Assembly: GCF_001904745.1 (NCBI RefSeq)
Contig: NZ_MRCD01000057.1
Coordinates: forward strand, 1-58,119
DNA: 58,119 nucleotides
Direction of reading: 5' to 3'
DNA from: Calothrix sp. HK-06
GTDB taxonomy: Bacteria > Cyanobacteriota > Cyanobacteriia > Cyanobacteriales > Nostocaceae
Shown: one piece after another, positions 7,164 to 16,328 of the stretch
Layout of the letters: every line of letters begins with the position of its first letter
Position numbering within the stretch: the first letter of the stretch is position 1
Translations under genes and position numbers: made by a program
The notes under the pieces: model-generated
Told to the model about the DNA's origin: nothing
Seen by the model: the letters and a program-made list of their open reading frames with translations, nothing else
Database searches by the model: none

Positions 7164-10100
7164 CTAGTCAGCAGGTATTGTGGGACACGTACTTGGAAGA
7201 TATCCACTTCCTACTGCTTTTACTTGATAAGTTGCACCTGCTGCCTCACCTTTTTTATCACTTGCAATACCAGCACAAAGTAAACCTTGAACCCAAGGGT
7301 CATCTCGGCCTACTTCTCGGAAGAATTCACTTGGACGACCCGTTTGTGGTTGCGTAAATCTTTGAGCAAACAAGTCAGGTTGCTCAGATAACAAGCCAAC
7401 ATCAAAACCCCAATTTCTTAATGGCGCCCAGTAAAACGGTAATGAACCTTCACCGTTTGGAGTTACATAAGTATCGTTAGGGAAATCAAATATACTAAGG
7501 CTACCTGCTAGGTTTGCTGTGCTTGATGCATTTACAGTATTTGCATTATTTGCTCTAGGGACTCCACCAATCGGAGCTGTTGCAAACTTACTTCGTTGCA
7601 ATTGAATAAAGCTACCGCTTATTCGTGCAATTCTAGGGGTGCTGGTATCATTGTTATTAGTGTCTGTTCTCCAAGCTTCTAAAAAGCGTACAAAGTTTTG
7701 CAAACCAGCCGCAATTTCTGCTGGTCTGCCAGGGCTATTTCCGACTACAAATGTTGCATTGTAGGTAGTGTCGCTAGTAGCAATGTTAATCCAGTTGTAT
7801 CTAAATTCATGCTGAAGTTGATTTATATCATCATTCCTCAAAGTATTACCAGTATTTCTTGCATCGATTATTTGCGTAACAGGAACTAATATTGGTTGTG
7901 CATCTAAATCAGCACTTCCATCTGCTCCTGCCGCACCAGTAATATTGTTCTTAATATCGATGGGAGGATAGTAGAAGAGAGAGTTGGCATCATATCTTGG
8001 ATTTACAGGATTAGCAATTGCTGCTGGGTCATTTACCGTTCTAAACCACAAGCCATTGTTGCCTAAAATGCCGTAATGAGTACCTGCTGTTAGCGTTCCA
8101 GTTGCATAAGTACAACCATTGTCTCGAAACTCAGCGACAGGAGGAGTAGTTGCTCCCGCAACTGGGGTACTATAAGTAGTACGTACCGGACAACCAACTC
8201 CCATTGGTTTGTAAGGGTCATTAGCGCCACTGCCTGTTTGTACAAGATTATTGCTGAGGTCGCGGGCGAATGCAACTCGACGTGGAAATTGTTGGTCGGC
8301 AGCAAGCAAAGCTGGACTTCCTGTATGTCCAGCACCAAGCCTCTGCATTATTGAAGGATTTGTTGGTGAAACTGCCAGACCATTGGGCGCACCAGACCAC
8401 GTTAGCTGACTGTTTGTCAAAATATTGTTGGTAGTACTTGATGGATTGCCATTAGTGACAGTAGATAAGTTTCTAGCTGCAATAATTGCCTGCCCTAATT
8501 GGTGTGTTTTAATATCCCTCTCAGTAAGGTTAACTGTGGGTGCCGTAGTCGCTTGTCCTAAGCGATAACTTTGTGAGGTATTACTTAAAGTGCCATCTCC
8601 GTTAATATCAAATCCCACAGACCAATCACCTGGTGAACAATCACTAACTCGCTCCTGACGGCAAATTTCCATCACGTAAAGAGGTACACCTTGATTTAGT
8701 CTTCTTTGAATGGGGGTAACACCATTAAGCGCGTAGGAACCAAGAGGATTAGTTGAAGGAGCATGTAAATTAACATTTCTTGGGTAAACTGGATTAGTAC
8801 CTGTTATGCCAGGGCGCCACCAATCAGCATTAGTAACAAAACTATTTTCTAAGAAGCCATTTCTTAAACGGCTTATCATAGTTGTGTCAAAACCAGTTGT
8901 ATTGATGGGAGTTGTTGAAAGAGTGATATCACGAACTGGGACACCAGTATTGTTATTTAAATCAAAATCACTTTCACTGCGAAAACCATCAAGGAAACCT
9001 TGCGATAGCAATGTCATTGAATCAGCGATGATTGTTGCTGGTCGCCAATAATCACCAGTACCAGGACAACCTGTTCTACCACTCCGACAGGCAAAATCAG
9101 TATTAGGGGTAGATCGGTTGTAAAAGTCAGTATCACTTGCTGACGATGCTTGCGTAAATTCTTCTATCTCGGTAGTACTAGTTGTGCTGGTTCGATGCAA
9201 ATTAAACGCGCCTCTAATGTAGGCAGGTAAATTTGTTGCTAAGATTAAACCCTTCTCTCTGTTATTAAATGTATTGTTATTAACGCTCGGATTCCTTGCT
9301 AATGTCGCACCATTAATCAAACGGATGCCATTAGAACGACGAGTTGGGTCTAGTCTATAATCAGTAGGACTCAATAGTTCCGATTGTACTGAAGTATCAC
9401 TAGAATCACGCATTGCATCATCCCTACTTGCATAGATAATACCACTATTTGGTAGGAAATACTCACCACCAGTAACTGTAGTACTAGCTAATTGACCTAA
9501 ATCAATGTCCGTGGTTCTAATTTCCAAAGGTTGACGCTGTTCAAGGTCTAAACTGGTAGCACTGGTATCTGCAGTTCCTAAATTCGCAAAACTCGCAGAT
9601 GTTAGCCTCCCTATTTGCTTAACTTCTCTCGCATCTAAAAAAGATGCTTCGCGAATTGCACCATGAGGAGGCATATTCGCAGCACCAGAAGTAACAATGT
9701 TACTTGTAGGGCTATTCAAAATTTGGATAGCACACAACGCGGTATCAATTGCTGAATAATCAGAAGGCTGGAGAGTAGTGGGTATTGTGGTACCTGTAAA
9801 TTTTGAGAGGGCATCACGTAACGGTTGGTTAACAATACGTCCATTGGGAAATACTAACCGTGCCTGCCTTTCTAGTAATTGTCTGTTAGTGGCAGTAAAT
9901 AAAGTTGTTCTTCCCTGATATGTATAGACAATACCATTATTTGATTTGCCATTTGCAGTTGCATTCCAAGGTAAACCAGAAGCGTTGGTTATTGAAGTAG
10001 AATTTGTCGGGTCATAATAGCTACTTACACAAGCAATCGGGTCTTGGTTGGCACCAGAGCCAACACTGTAGTGATAGACAGCGGTTGCTCGCATCAGTAA

Positions 10101-12392
10101 ATCACCCTTCGCATTACTTGCAGGGTTTGCAGCAGACGACATACGCATGGTGTCGGGCCAAACGTATATGTTTGCTTGCGCGTTAAACTGAGGCGGATTA
10201 TTCGTTATGGCATGGGAGCTAAGTCTTGGTGGCTCTGTTATCAATGCTGGAGAATTTGGAGCAGTTATCGTACCACTACGAGAAAAAACGGGAGTACCTG
10301 TTGTTAAAGGATTTCCACTACCATCGCGATCATCATCTCGATAAATACCTGCACCAGTGATAATTCTGACACCACCAATAGCATCTAAACTATTAACTGG
10401 TCTCTCATACGCTTTCTGTTCCCAGAAGCCGTTACGGTCTGAAATCCCCAAGTCAGCAATAGCTTGTACCTGAGTATTACGCCATCGCTGTTTAGCACCA
10501 CCACCTGTCGGTCGGTTCCAATTTACACCACTAATCAGTTGATTTACGTTCGCCCCAACATACCTGCTGCCCTGTAGCCATAAAGCAGGTAAATTGTTAC
10601 CAACTAAAACGCGATCCCCAATTGACGTTTGGACACCTTCCTGTTTCTGCAAATCAGGGAAAGTTGCGGACAATTGCGATGTATTTAATGTTACAACAGG
10701 ATTTGAAGAACCATTTAAATTATTGCTGGCATTTAATGGTTCCCTCCAAGCCTGTGGTGGTTGGAGCTGGCCAGCAGCGAAAGTAGTTGCGTTAAATGCA
10801 GAAGTTGCTGTTGTTTCTGATGCATCTGCGGCTACTTCTGCAAAAGGTACTCTTCTAGTGCGATTTCGTAAGTAAACTTCTATTTCATCTCTAATTATAT
10901 CTACAGCAGCTTGACCATCATCAGTATTTTTGACTTTTTCTGATACGTTGCGTTTTATATCATCAGGATAGAAAGTACTATCATTAACACGTTGCTTTAA
11001 AGTTTGACCGTTCGCAGTTCTATCCATACAGGTGGGGCATAATCCCTCTGCGGTTGTCTTCATTCTACTTATGCGCTGATTATAGGCATTGTCATTGAAT
11101 CCAATTGCTTGACCACCTGCTTGGTCGGTTGACCTGTTAGTACTATTAATTACTGCTGCCATGTTGGGGTTAACATTGTAACCACTATATAAATGAACAT
11201 TTACAGCACTTTGATTGGTATTTTGTGCGACACTACCCGTTCCAACGTTTCCACCAACTGTGATCAATCCATTTTCCTGATTGTAGAAACATGATGTCTT
11301 ACTACTTACTTGCCGCAAAGAAATAGTGGCAGCAGGATTTGTACCTCCACCTATTAATAAATTGCCATTGGTGTGAATTCTTCCATTTAAAGCGAGGTTA
11401 ACACCTGGTGTAATTTCTAAGTCGTTCTCATACCATACTGCATTATTCGGTAAAGGAATCCGACTTCTATCTTGTTGAAATTCTATTGCTGCAAAACCTT
11501 TATTACCTGTGTATGGTTCAAATTCACTAGTAGAAAGACTTTCATTCTGCATCTGCTGCTCTGTAATTGGTACGTTAACCGCATAAACAAAAAAACTTTT
11601 ACCAAGATTTCCATTCTGAAGTTTGTACCAACTAGAGTTACCCACTAACGTCGAAAAACCTGCCGCATTCCGGCATTGCTGGTTTGTCGCATCATTATCC
11701 ATCGGTGGCGTTCTCGCTTCCAAGGGATTTCTCTTACGATTAAATTCTCCTGAAGTATTTCTACTTGGCGAGCGAAAGTTTATTCCGTATAAAGTAAAAG
11801 TATCTTTTTTACCATCATTATCTGTATCAATCGCAAATCTCCAAGCTGTTTTTGAAGTTTCGTCTTCCTCTATGGTATCTACTCTGGGATTTGTATCCGT
11901 CGCTCCAGTTGAGGGTGCAGGGTCTCCTGGTTTTTGAATTCCCGATATACCGTTAAAATCGTAAGCTAATTTCAGACGACTTTCATCGCCAAATCTATAT
12001 TTATCTCTCTTTAATGCATCATATAAAGCCCCATCGGAAGGAGTCCCACGTGGTAATGTAGGGTCTTCAGACAAAGCATTCAATTTGGCTCTAGCACGGT
12101 CAATAGCAGGCGTTGTAGCATTAAGAATAACCTGATTAACCCTTACATTACTTGCATTCTTCGACCGTTCAAAAGACCTAAACATAATTGCGACAGTAAG
12201 CAGCACAACTACTATCGAAACCATCGCTACCGTAGGCAAGACGAAACCCGCATTCGCTGACCTAGGTTTTCTCTTCGTAAAAACAAAAGTTCGCAAAAGC
12301 AACAATAATAGCTTTCTTAATTTGGCGACAGAACCACTAATAATTTTATATAATTTTTGGATAGTCTTTGCTGACTTGCGATTTCGAGACAT
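7164..12392 (-). CDS. hpsA: Hormogonium polysaccharide biosynthesis protein HpsA
   Basis: Very large protein of 1742 residues. A basic N-terminus (residues 1-46, rich in K/R) leads to a pilin/PilX-like membrane segment, GFVLPTVAMVSIVVVLLTVA (residues 49-68), then a long, mostly extracytoplasmic Asn/Thr/Ser-rich region with few cysteines. The tail contains PFYWAPLRNWGFDVGLLSEQ and ends in PSTCPTIPAD. Length, N-terminus and position at the head of a pseudopilin and glycosyltransferase cluster identify HpsA, which in Nostoc punctiforme is required for hormogonium polysaccharide and gliding; its biochemical role is unknown. The ATG has a good ribosome site (AGGAAAGG). GGCGCC, so common elsewhere in the window, occurs only twice in these 5.2 kb. 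It is first in the operon; a pair of palindromes lies about 140-200 bases upstream of the start codon. Confidence 0.92.
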   Translation of the reverse strand: MSRNRKSAKTIQKLYKIISGSVAKLRKLLLLLLRTFVFTKRKPRSANAGFVLPTVAMVSIVVVLLTVAIMFRSFERSKNASNVRVNQVILNATTPAIDRARAKLNALSEDPTLPRGTPSDGALYDALKRDKYRFGDESRLKLAYDFNGISGIQKPGDPAPSTGATDTNPRVDTIEEDETSKTAWRFAIDTDNDGKKDTFTLYGINFRSPSRNTSGEFNRKRNPLEARTPPMDNDATNQQCRNAAGFSTLVGNSSWYKLQNGNLGKSFFVYAVNVPITEQQMQNESLSTSEFEPYTGNKGFAAIEFQQDRSRIPLPNNAVWYENDLEITPGVNLALNGRIHTNGNLLIGGGTNPAATISLRQVSSKTSCFYNQENGLITVGGNVGTGSVAQNTNQSAVNVHLYSGYNVNPNMAAVINSTNRSTDQAGGQAIGFNDNAYNQRISRMKTTAEGLCPTCMDRTANGQTLKQRVNDSTFYPDDIKRNVSEKVKNTDDGQAAVDIIRDEIEVYLRNRTRRVPFAEVAADASETTATSAFNATTFAAGQLQPPQAWREPLNASNNLNGSSNPVVTLNTSQLSATFPDLQKQEGVQTSIGDRVLVGNNLPALWLQGSRYVGANVNQLISGVNWNRPTGGGAKQRWRNTQVQAIADLGISDRNGFWEQKAYERPVNSLDAIGGVRIITGAGIYRDDDRDGSGNPLTTGTPVFSRSGTITAPNSPALITEPPRLSSHAITNNPPQFNAQANIYVWPDTMRMSSAANPASNAKGDLLMRATAVYHYSVGSGANQDPIACVSSYYDPTNSTSITNASGLPWNATANGKSNNGIVYTYQGRTTLFTATNRQLLERQARLVFPNGRIVNQPLRDALSKFTGTTIPTTLQPSDYSAIDTALCAIQILNSPTSNIVTSGAANMPPHGAIREASFLDAREVKQIGRLTSASFANLGTADTSATSLDLEQRQPLEIRTTDIDLGQLASTTVTGGEYFLPNSGIIYASRDDAMRDSSDTSVQSELLSPTDYRLDPTRRSNGIRLINGATLARNPSVNNNTFNNREKGLILATNLPAYIRGAFNLHRTSTTSTTEIEEFTQASSASDTDFYNRSTPNTDFACRSGRTGCPGTGDYWRPATIIADSMTLLSQGFLDGFRSESDFDLNNNTGVPVRDITLSTTPINTTGFDTTMISRLRNGFLENSFVTNADWWRPGITGTNPVYPRNVNLHAPSTNPLGSYALNGVTPIQRRLNQGVPLYVMEICRQERVSDCSPGDWSVGFDINGDGTLSNTSQSYRLGQATTAPTVNLTERDIKTHQLGQAIIAARNLSTVTNGNPSSTTNNILTNSQLTWSGAPNGLAVSPTNPSIMQRLGAGHTGSPALLAADQQFPRRVAFARDLSNNLVQTGSGANDPYKPMGVGCPVRTTYSTPVAGATTPPVAEFRDNGCTYATGTLTAGTHYGILGNNGLWFRTVNDPAAIANPVNPRYDANSLFYYPPIDIKNNITGAAGADGSADLDAQPILVPVTQIIDARNTGNTLRNDDINQLQHEFRYNWINIATSDTTYNATFVVGNSPGRPAEIAAGLQNFVRFLEAWRTDTNNNDTSTPRIARISGSFIQLQRSKFATAPIGGVPRANNANTVNASSTANLAGSLSIFDFPNDTYVTPNGEGSLPFYWAPLRNWGFDVGLLSEQPDLFAQRFTQPQTGRPSEFFREVGRDDPWVQGLLCAGIASDKKGEAAGATYQVKAVGSGYLPSTCPTIPAD

Positions 12393-12528
12393 AGCCCCTT
12401 TCCTGTTCAGTAGATAAATGCAGTTTTATCAAAAAAGTTTTTTGTAGTATGCAGTAATGTCTGCTAAACAATCAAACAGACTAATCAAGACTTGCTCATT
12501 CAAACAAGACTTATGACACTGCTTTTTA

Positions 12529-12590
12529 TTTCATGAAAACAAATAAAAACAGAACTCAAAACTGTTATAACATTTTTATTTTCATGAAAA
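12529..12590 (-). promoter_or_regulatory. Paired TTTCATGAAA palindromes upstream of hpsA
   Basis: Two near-identical palindromes, TTTCATGAAA at 12529-12538 and TTTTCATGAAAA at 12579-12590, lie 51 bases apart centre to centre (about five helical turns), each flanked by TTTTTAT. They are 137-198 bases upstream of the hpsA start codon. I saw no other copy in the window. Spacing and symmetry suggest an operator pair for a dimeric regulator acting from one face of the helix. I did not find the SigJ-type box reported for hormogonium genes. Confidence 0.4.
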
Positions 12591-12910
12591 ACCTTCCGGT
12601 CAATGAAGATTTTATTCAGTATTAATAAATTTATAGCTGAGAGAGAATAATAATGCCATGACTTTACCTTAACTTTGTAAAAAAATGTATATTATCCAAG
12701 GGCACTTTATAAGGATGCGACTAGGAGAGTAGACTTATGTTACCCATCTGAAAGCAAAAATATATCATTTGCAAGGGAAAATCATTCTAATCAACGGGAG
12801 AGATGCACTGTAAATGATTATCACTGTTTAATTTTGGTTCACCAAAGCTCAGGCGCCGGATATTGTTATTGTTCCCAAGTGTTAATCTTCCCAAACACCT
12901 AACCCTCTAA

Positions 12911-13087
12911 CCCCCTTCCCTTAAAGGATACTGCTGGCGATTCAGGGGTAACACCCCACAGGTGAACGAGAAATCAAGCATTCTAGGAGTTATAGGCGCC
13001 TCAAACGATAAATCAAAAACCCTAATAAATCGTTTGGGTGAGGGGTCAGACCTACCATTCGCCAGCAGTATCCTTAAAGGGAAGGGG
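12911..13087. mobile_element. Inverted-repeat-bounded element, copy 1
   Basis: A 30-base arm at 12911-12940 (CCCCCTTCCC...CTGCTGGCGA) is repeated inverted at 13058-13087 with one mismatch, enclosing about 117 bases that include GAGAAATCAA, CAAAAACCCTA and GAGGGGTCAGACCTACC. The single strand could fold into one long hairpin with a branched head. A second, diverged copy follows directly. It has no coding capacity; it is a MITE-like or structured repeat element. Confidence 0.65.
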
Positions 13088-13107
13088 GAACAAGAACAAA
13101 TTTACTT

Positions 13108-13288
13108 CCCTCTCCTTTTAAGATACTGCTGGCGATTCGTGGGTCACACCCCGCACTTTAACGAGAAATCAACCATTTCAGACACAAGTGGTGCCTCAAA
13201 TGGTGGCTCAAAAACCCTATTAATTCGTTCTGGTGAGGGGTCAGACCTACCATTCGCCAGCAGCATCCTTGAAAGGGTTGGGGGAGAG
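13108..13288. mobile_element. Inverted-repeat-bounded element, copy 2
   Basis: Diverged tandem copy of the element at 12911-13087: left arm CCCTCTCCTTTTAAGATACTGCTGGCGATT, right arm ATTCGCCAGCAGCATCCTTGAAAGGG. The interior keeps ACGAGAAATCAA, CTCAAAAACCCTA and GGTGAGGGGTCAGACCTACC in the same order. The arms have drifted more than in copy 1, so copy 1 is younger or under tighter constraint. The rest of the gap up to 13503 holds a segment that is repeated at about 15160-15264. Confidence 0.6.
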
Positions 13289-13503
13289 GTTCTTAACAAG
13301 CATGAAAAATCAAGTTGATTAACCCTCTAACCAACTTCGTAAATCAGCGCGTTAATCTTATATCTCGCTCGCGTAATTTATCTCCATAAATGCGCGCGGT
13401 TGGGTTCGCTGCTTGTAAAGCAAATTACAGAAACAACGGGCGCCTCTGCTTAAAATTTTACCCTTATTAAAAGCCCCCGCCTTGGTATCGAGGGCTTGAA
13501 AAA

Positions 13504-14346
13504 TTAGATTGCCCTCGCGTCCAACCAAGGTTGTAAATCAGCGAAAGAAGTAAAACCCCATAAATCCTCACTCAAGCTTTCGAGAGTAGGTAAGGGTAAA
13601 CTTTCTATTCGCACACGCATCTCTTCAGATAAGTCTTGCCCAAATCGTTTCTTTAAATGTCGGGCGATGAGATTAACTGTTTGTTTCTCTCGTCCTTCTT
13701 CTATAGCTTCCTGGTAAACTCGTGTTTCCTTGACTGTTATACCCAACATAGTATCTATATCCTTTCGGCTTAATTTTTCAAACTTGCTGACCATTATCGA
13801 CGTTATCATTTCCATTATGGCGCCACTCAATGGTTCCGGCTCTTGCTGTGAGCGTGAGAGCAAATATCTAGCTTCCGAAGGTGCCGTTTTTTCACTCATA
13901 GTAGCCAGAACCATCAATGCTATCCATATTGGGAGTTTGCGTATGTCCCCCAGTTTATTCAAATATACCCTATGTATTTTTCCGCCCTTAAACAACGCCT
14001 GATGTGGTATAAGGTCACTTTGCTCCACCCCTTTGGACGGGTAAATAACAACAGCTTGCCAGTCACTGAATTTTTCACGGTTGCGGTAGAAGTATAGGGT
14101 ACATTCAGCAATTAATCTTTCATACAATATCTCGTCCTTTTGGAACTGTACTTCACAAAAATAAACAATTCCAGGGTCTTTGCTTTCTGGTGGCAAGAAT
14201 ATGCCATCAATTTCAAATTTTGACTCTTTAACAGAAACACAATCAAAACTGTAAGCGTCTGCATTTGATGGTGGTGATTTGAGTAATTGAAATAACGCGC
14301 TTGGAGATTGTTGAAAAAGTTTGTAAAATATGGAATCTCGCTTCAT
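13504..14346 (-). CDS. Rpn-family nuclease / putative transposase (DUF2887), full length
   Basis: Protein of 280 residues starting MKRDSIFYKLFQQSPSALF. The N-terminal half fits the PD-(D/E)XK-type DUF2887 core: KFEIDGIFLPP (catalytic Asp), then VYFCEVQFQKDEILYERL (Glu and Gln of the E-x-Q motif), then LYFYRNREKF and the VVIYPSKGVEQ strand. The C-terminal half is helical and ends with LKKRFGQDLSEEMRVRIESL and a WLDARAI tail. Relatives in E. coli (RpnA) are DNA endonucleases that promote recA-independent recombination. It is the only intact member of a local family whose two broken copies lie at 15264-15575 and 15600-15988. The whole group lies within duplicated flanking DNA, consistent with self-promoted rearrangement. 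Confidence 0.85.
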   Translation of the reverse strand: MKRDSIFYKLFQQSPSALFQLLKSPPSNADAYSFDCVSVKESKFEIDGIFLPPESKDPGIVYFCEVQFQKDEILYERLIAECTLYFYRNREKFSDWQAVVIYPSKGVEQSDLIPHQALFKGGKIHRVYLNKLGDIRKLPIWIALMVLATMSEKTAPSEARYLLSRSQQEPEPLSGAIMEMITSIMVSKFEKLSRKDIDTMLGITVKETRVYQEAIEEGREKQTVNLIARHLKKRFGQDLSEEMRVRIESLPLPTLESLSEDLWGFTSFADLQPWLDARAI

Positions 14347-15263
14347 TAATTACCCTGGTAACAATATTTTTGGCGCCTCAATCAGAGGTAATAATCAAGC
14401 TTTTTAAAGCTTGATTATTAATATAATATTATAAAAATATATTCAAATTCTGAGTGATTATGACAAATATTTTACTGGCATAAATAGAATTATATGAGAA
14501 TTATATGTTGTTTATAATATACTTTCAATCAGCAAATAGAATCGAGGTTATCAGACAATAATACTAATATTTGTTTAAATTTGATATTAATAATTTGTAA
14601 TATATCTATGGGTAAGATATTATATTAACGTTTTTTTTTTATTGTTGTTCAATTTCATGAGCATAGTTTTTATATATTAGTAGTTAGCAAGAGCGATAAT
14701 AATCTTTTTTATATATGTTTCTGTATATGCTCCACTTAGATTTTGTGATTATTTGATATTTTTTAGCAAGGGCGCCGATATAGTTTATTGATACATTTTG
14801 CGGGCGTTAGTTCGTGCGCTATGTAGTTACCTGCTGCACAAAGTCCTTGATGGTTTCTTGACGCTTAATGTTTTGTCTAGTACGTTGTATTCTGTAATAT
14901 AGGCAAGTTTCATTTTCATAATTTTTGTTGAATAACACACGTATCAAATGTCCCAATAAAATGCCCCAAGCGGGCGCCGGATATTGTTATTATTCCCAAG
15001 TATTATTCTTGCCTGCACAGGTGCCGTGTGATGTTATTTTTTCCAAGTGGGCGCCGGATAATGGTTGTTGTATGTAAAAGACCTAACCCCCGTTCGAGAG
15101 TTGCCTTGAAGGGAAGAGAGAACAAAATTACTTGCCTGCCTATAAATGATGCGCGCTTTTGTTGCGTTCGCTTTATATCAGCTAATTACAGAAACAACGG
15201 GCGCCTCTGCTTAAAATTTTACCCTTACTAAAACCCCCGAAGAGCGTATCGAGGCTTGAAAAA
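14347..15263. other. Non-coding gap between nuclease copies, partly duplicated
   Basis: About 920 bases without a supported gene. The first half is very AT-rich. From about 14974 the sequence repeats the region left of the intact nuclease gene: GCGCCGGATATTGTTATT followed by TCCCAAGT occurs at 12853 and 14974, and CAAATTACAGAAACAACG-type sequence leading to GGGCGCCTCTGCTTAAAATT occurs at about 13420 and 15182. This marks the flank as part of the same segmental duplication as the gene. Confidence 0.6.
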
Positions 15264-15575
15264 TTAGATCGCCCGCGCGTCCAACCAAGGTTGTAAATCA
15301 TCCAAAGATGTAAAATCTAATAAATCCTCACTCAAAGTTTCAAGAGTCGGTAACGGTAAACTTTCTATTTGCGCGCGCGCCTCTTCTGATACTTGCTGCC
15401 CAAACCGTTTCTTTAACTGGCGGACAATGAGACAAACTGCTTGTTCTTCTCGTCCTTCTTCTCTAGCTTCTTGATAAACTCGCGTGTGCTTTATTAATGC
15501 TGTGTATGACATAGTATTTACATCCTTTTTGCTCAATTGTTCGCGTGTGAAGTAAGTCATTGTCCCATAACCCAA
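15264..15575 (-). pseudogene. 3' fragment of the DUF2887 nuclease (copy 2)
   Basis: 103 codons matching the last third of the intact nuclease at 13504-14346: EQLSKKDVNTM, TRVYQEAREEGREEQAVCLI, RQLKKRFGQQVSEEARAQIE, SLPLPTLETLSEDLLDFTSL and the tail QPWLDARAI. The catalytic N-terminal domain is absent and the first 13 residues do not match the family. The downstream flank is the duplicated segment shared with 13420-13504. Any protein would lack the nuclease core. Confidence 0.8.
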
Positions 15576-15599
15576 AATAAAAGGGTTGGGAAATAAAAT

Positions 15600-15988
15600 T
15601 TATTGAGCCTTCAACCAAGTTTGTAAATCAGCGTCATAGCTAAAATCCAATAAATCCTCAGTCAACTTTCGTAGAGCAGGTAAGGGTAAACTTTGTATTC
15701 GCGCGCGCAGTTCTTCAGATACTTCCTGCCTAAATCTTTTTTTCAACAGGCGAAAGATAACATCAGCAGTTGCCCTCTCTTGCCCTATCTCTATAGCTTC
15801 TTGAAAAACTCGTGTTTCTTCGAGTGTAATGCCTAACATAGTATCTATATCCTTTCGACTCAGTTGTTGAAATTTGTAAGCCATAATTGATGTTACTATC
15901 CCAATTATGGCATCATTCAATGCTGGAGTTTCTTGCTGTGAGCGTTCAAGTAAATGCTTTGCCTCAACAGGCGCCGCTTTTTTACCAA
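15600..15988 (-). pseudogene. 3' fragment of the DUF2887 nuclease (copy 3)
   Basis: The frame is open from about 15988 and reads KKAAPVEAKHLLERSQQETP, then ALNDAIIGIVTSIMAYKFQQ, LSRKDIDTMLGITLEETRVF and LLKKRFRQEVSEELRARIQS, ending WLKAQ. It aligns with residues from about 155 to the end of the intact copy. A Met exists at 15920, but the homology starts before it, so this is truncation, not a small gene. The break point abuts the hairpin repeat at 16013-16062, suggesting that repeat insertion or recombination removed the 5' half. Confidence 0.8.
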
Positions 15989-16012
15989 GTTACAAACAAA
16001 AGTAAGGTGCGT

Positions 16013-16062
16013 GACACCACCAACCTTTAAAAATAAAGCAAAGTTGTGGTAGTGTCACGCAC
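16013..16062. repeat. Large dispersed hairpin
   Basis: AGGTGCGTGACACCACCAAC pairs with GTTGTGGTAGTGTCACGCACC (a near-perfect stem of about 20 bp) around an A-rich loop. The sequence GGTGCGT also begins a second, looser hairpin at about 18840-18905 (GGGTGCGTAGCAGG with CTGCTGTTACGCACC). Short CATCCGTT repeats follow at about 16072-16100. It is a dispersed cyanobacterial repeat lying at the break point of the truncated nuclease copy. Confidence 0.7.
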
Positions 16063-16089
16063 CCTACAACCATCCGTTACATCCGTTCA

Positions 16090-16227
16090 TCATCCGTTGC
16101 CATTGACTTTGATATAACCAAAAAATGTACTCGTATCTGAAAGACGAGGAAATCTATTTAATAACTCAGTTGCACCTTTTGGAGATAAGAACGACATTGC
16201 AGCCAGTTTCAATAAAGCCTTATATAA
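16090..16227 (-). pseudogene. C-terminal ORF remnant, possibly from a glycosyltransferase
   Basis: After an upstream stop the minus strand reads LLYKALLKLAAMSFLSPKGA, then TELLNRFPRLSDTSTFFGYI, KVNGNG and a TGA stop. There is no proper start and the reading does not overlap another gene. The pattern (a hydrophobic helix, a short linker, a DTSxxFGYI-like end) reminds me of C-termini of some cyanobacterial GT2 proteins and it lies beside one, but I cannot identify it with confidence. Confidence 0.3.
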
Positions 16228-16328
16228 AAGTTATAGACTGGAATTATTACTGAGACAATAGGCATATAATATCAATTAAATAAAATATAATTGATATGCT
16301 ACTTTCAATCAATAGCGAAACGGCTCAG

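Noticed and set aside
8090-11937. Several 60-104-codon ORFs on either strand across hpsA
   Set aside because: They lie wholly within the 1742-codon hpsA frame and have no motif or ribosome site; they are shadows.
12911-13288. CRISPR-like repeats
   Set aside because: The repeated units are inverted arms of two large elements, not regularly spaced direct repeats with unique spacers, and no cas genes are present.
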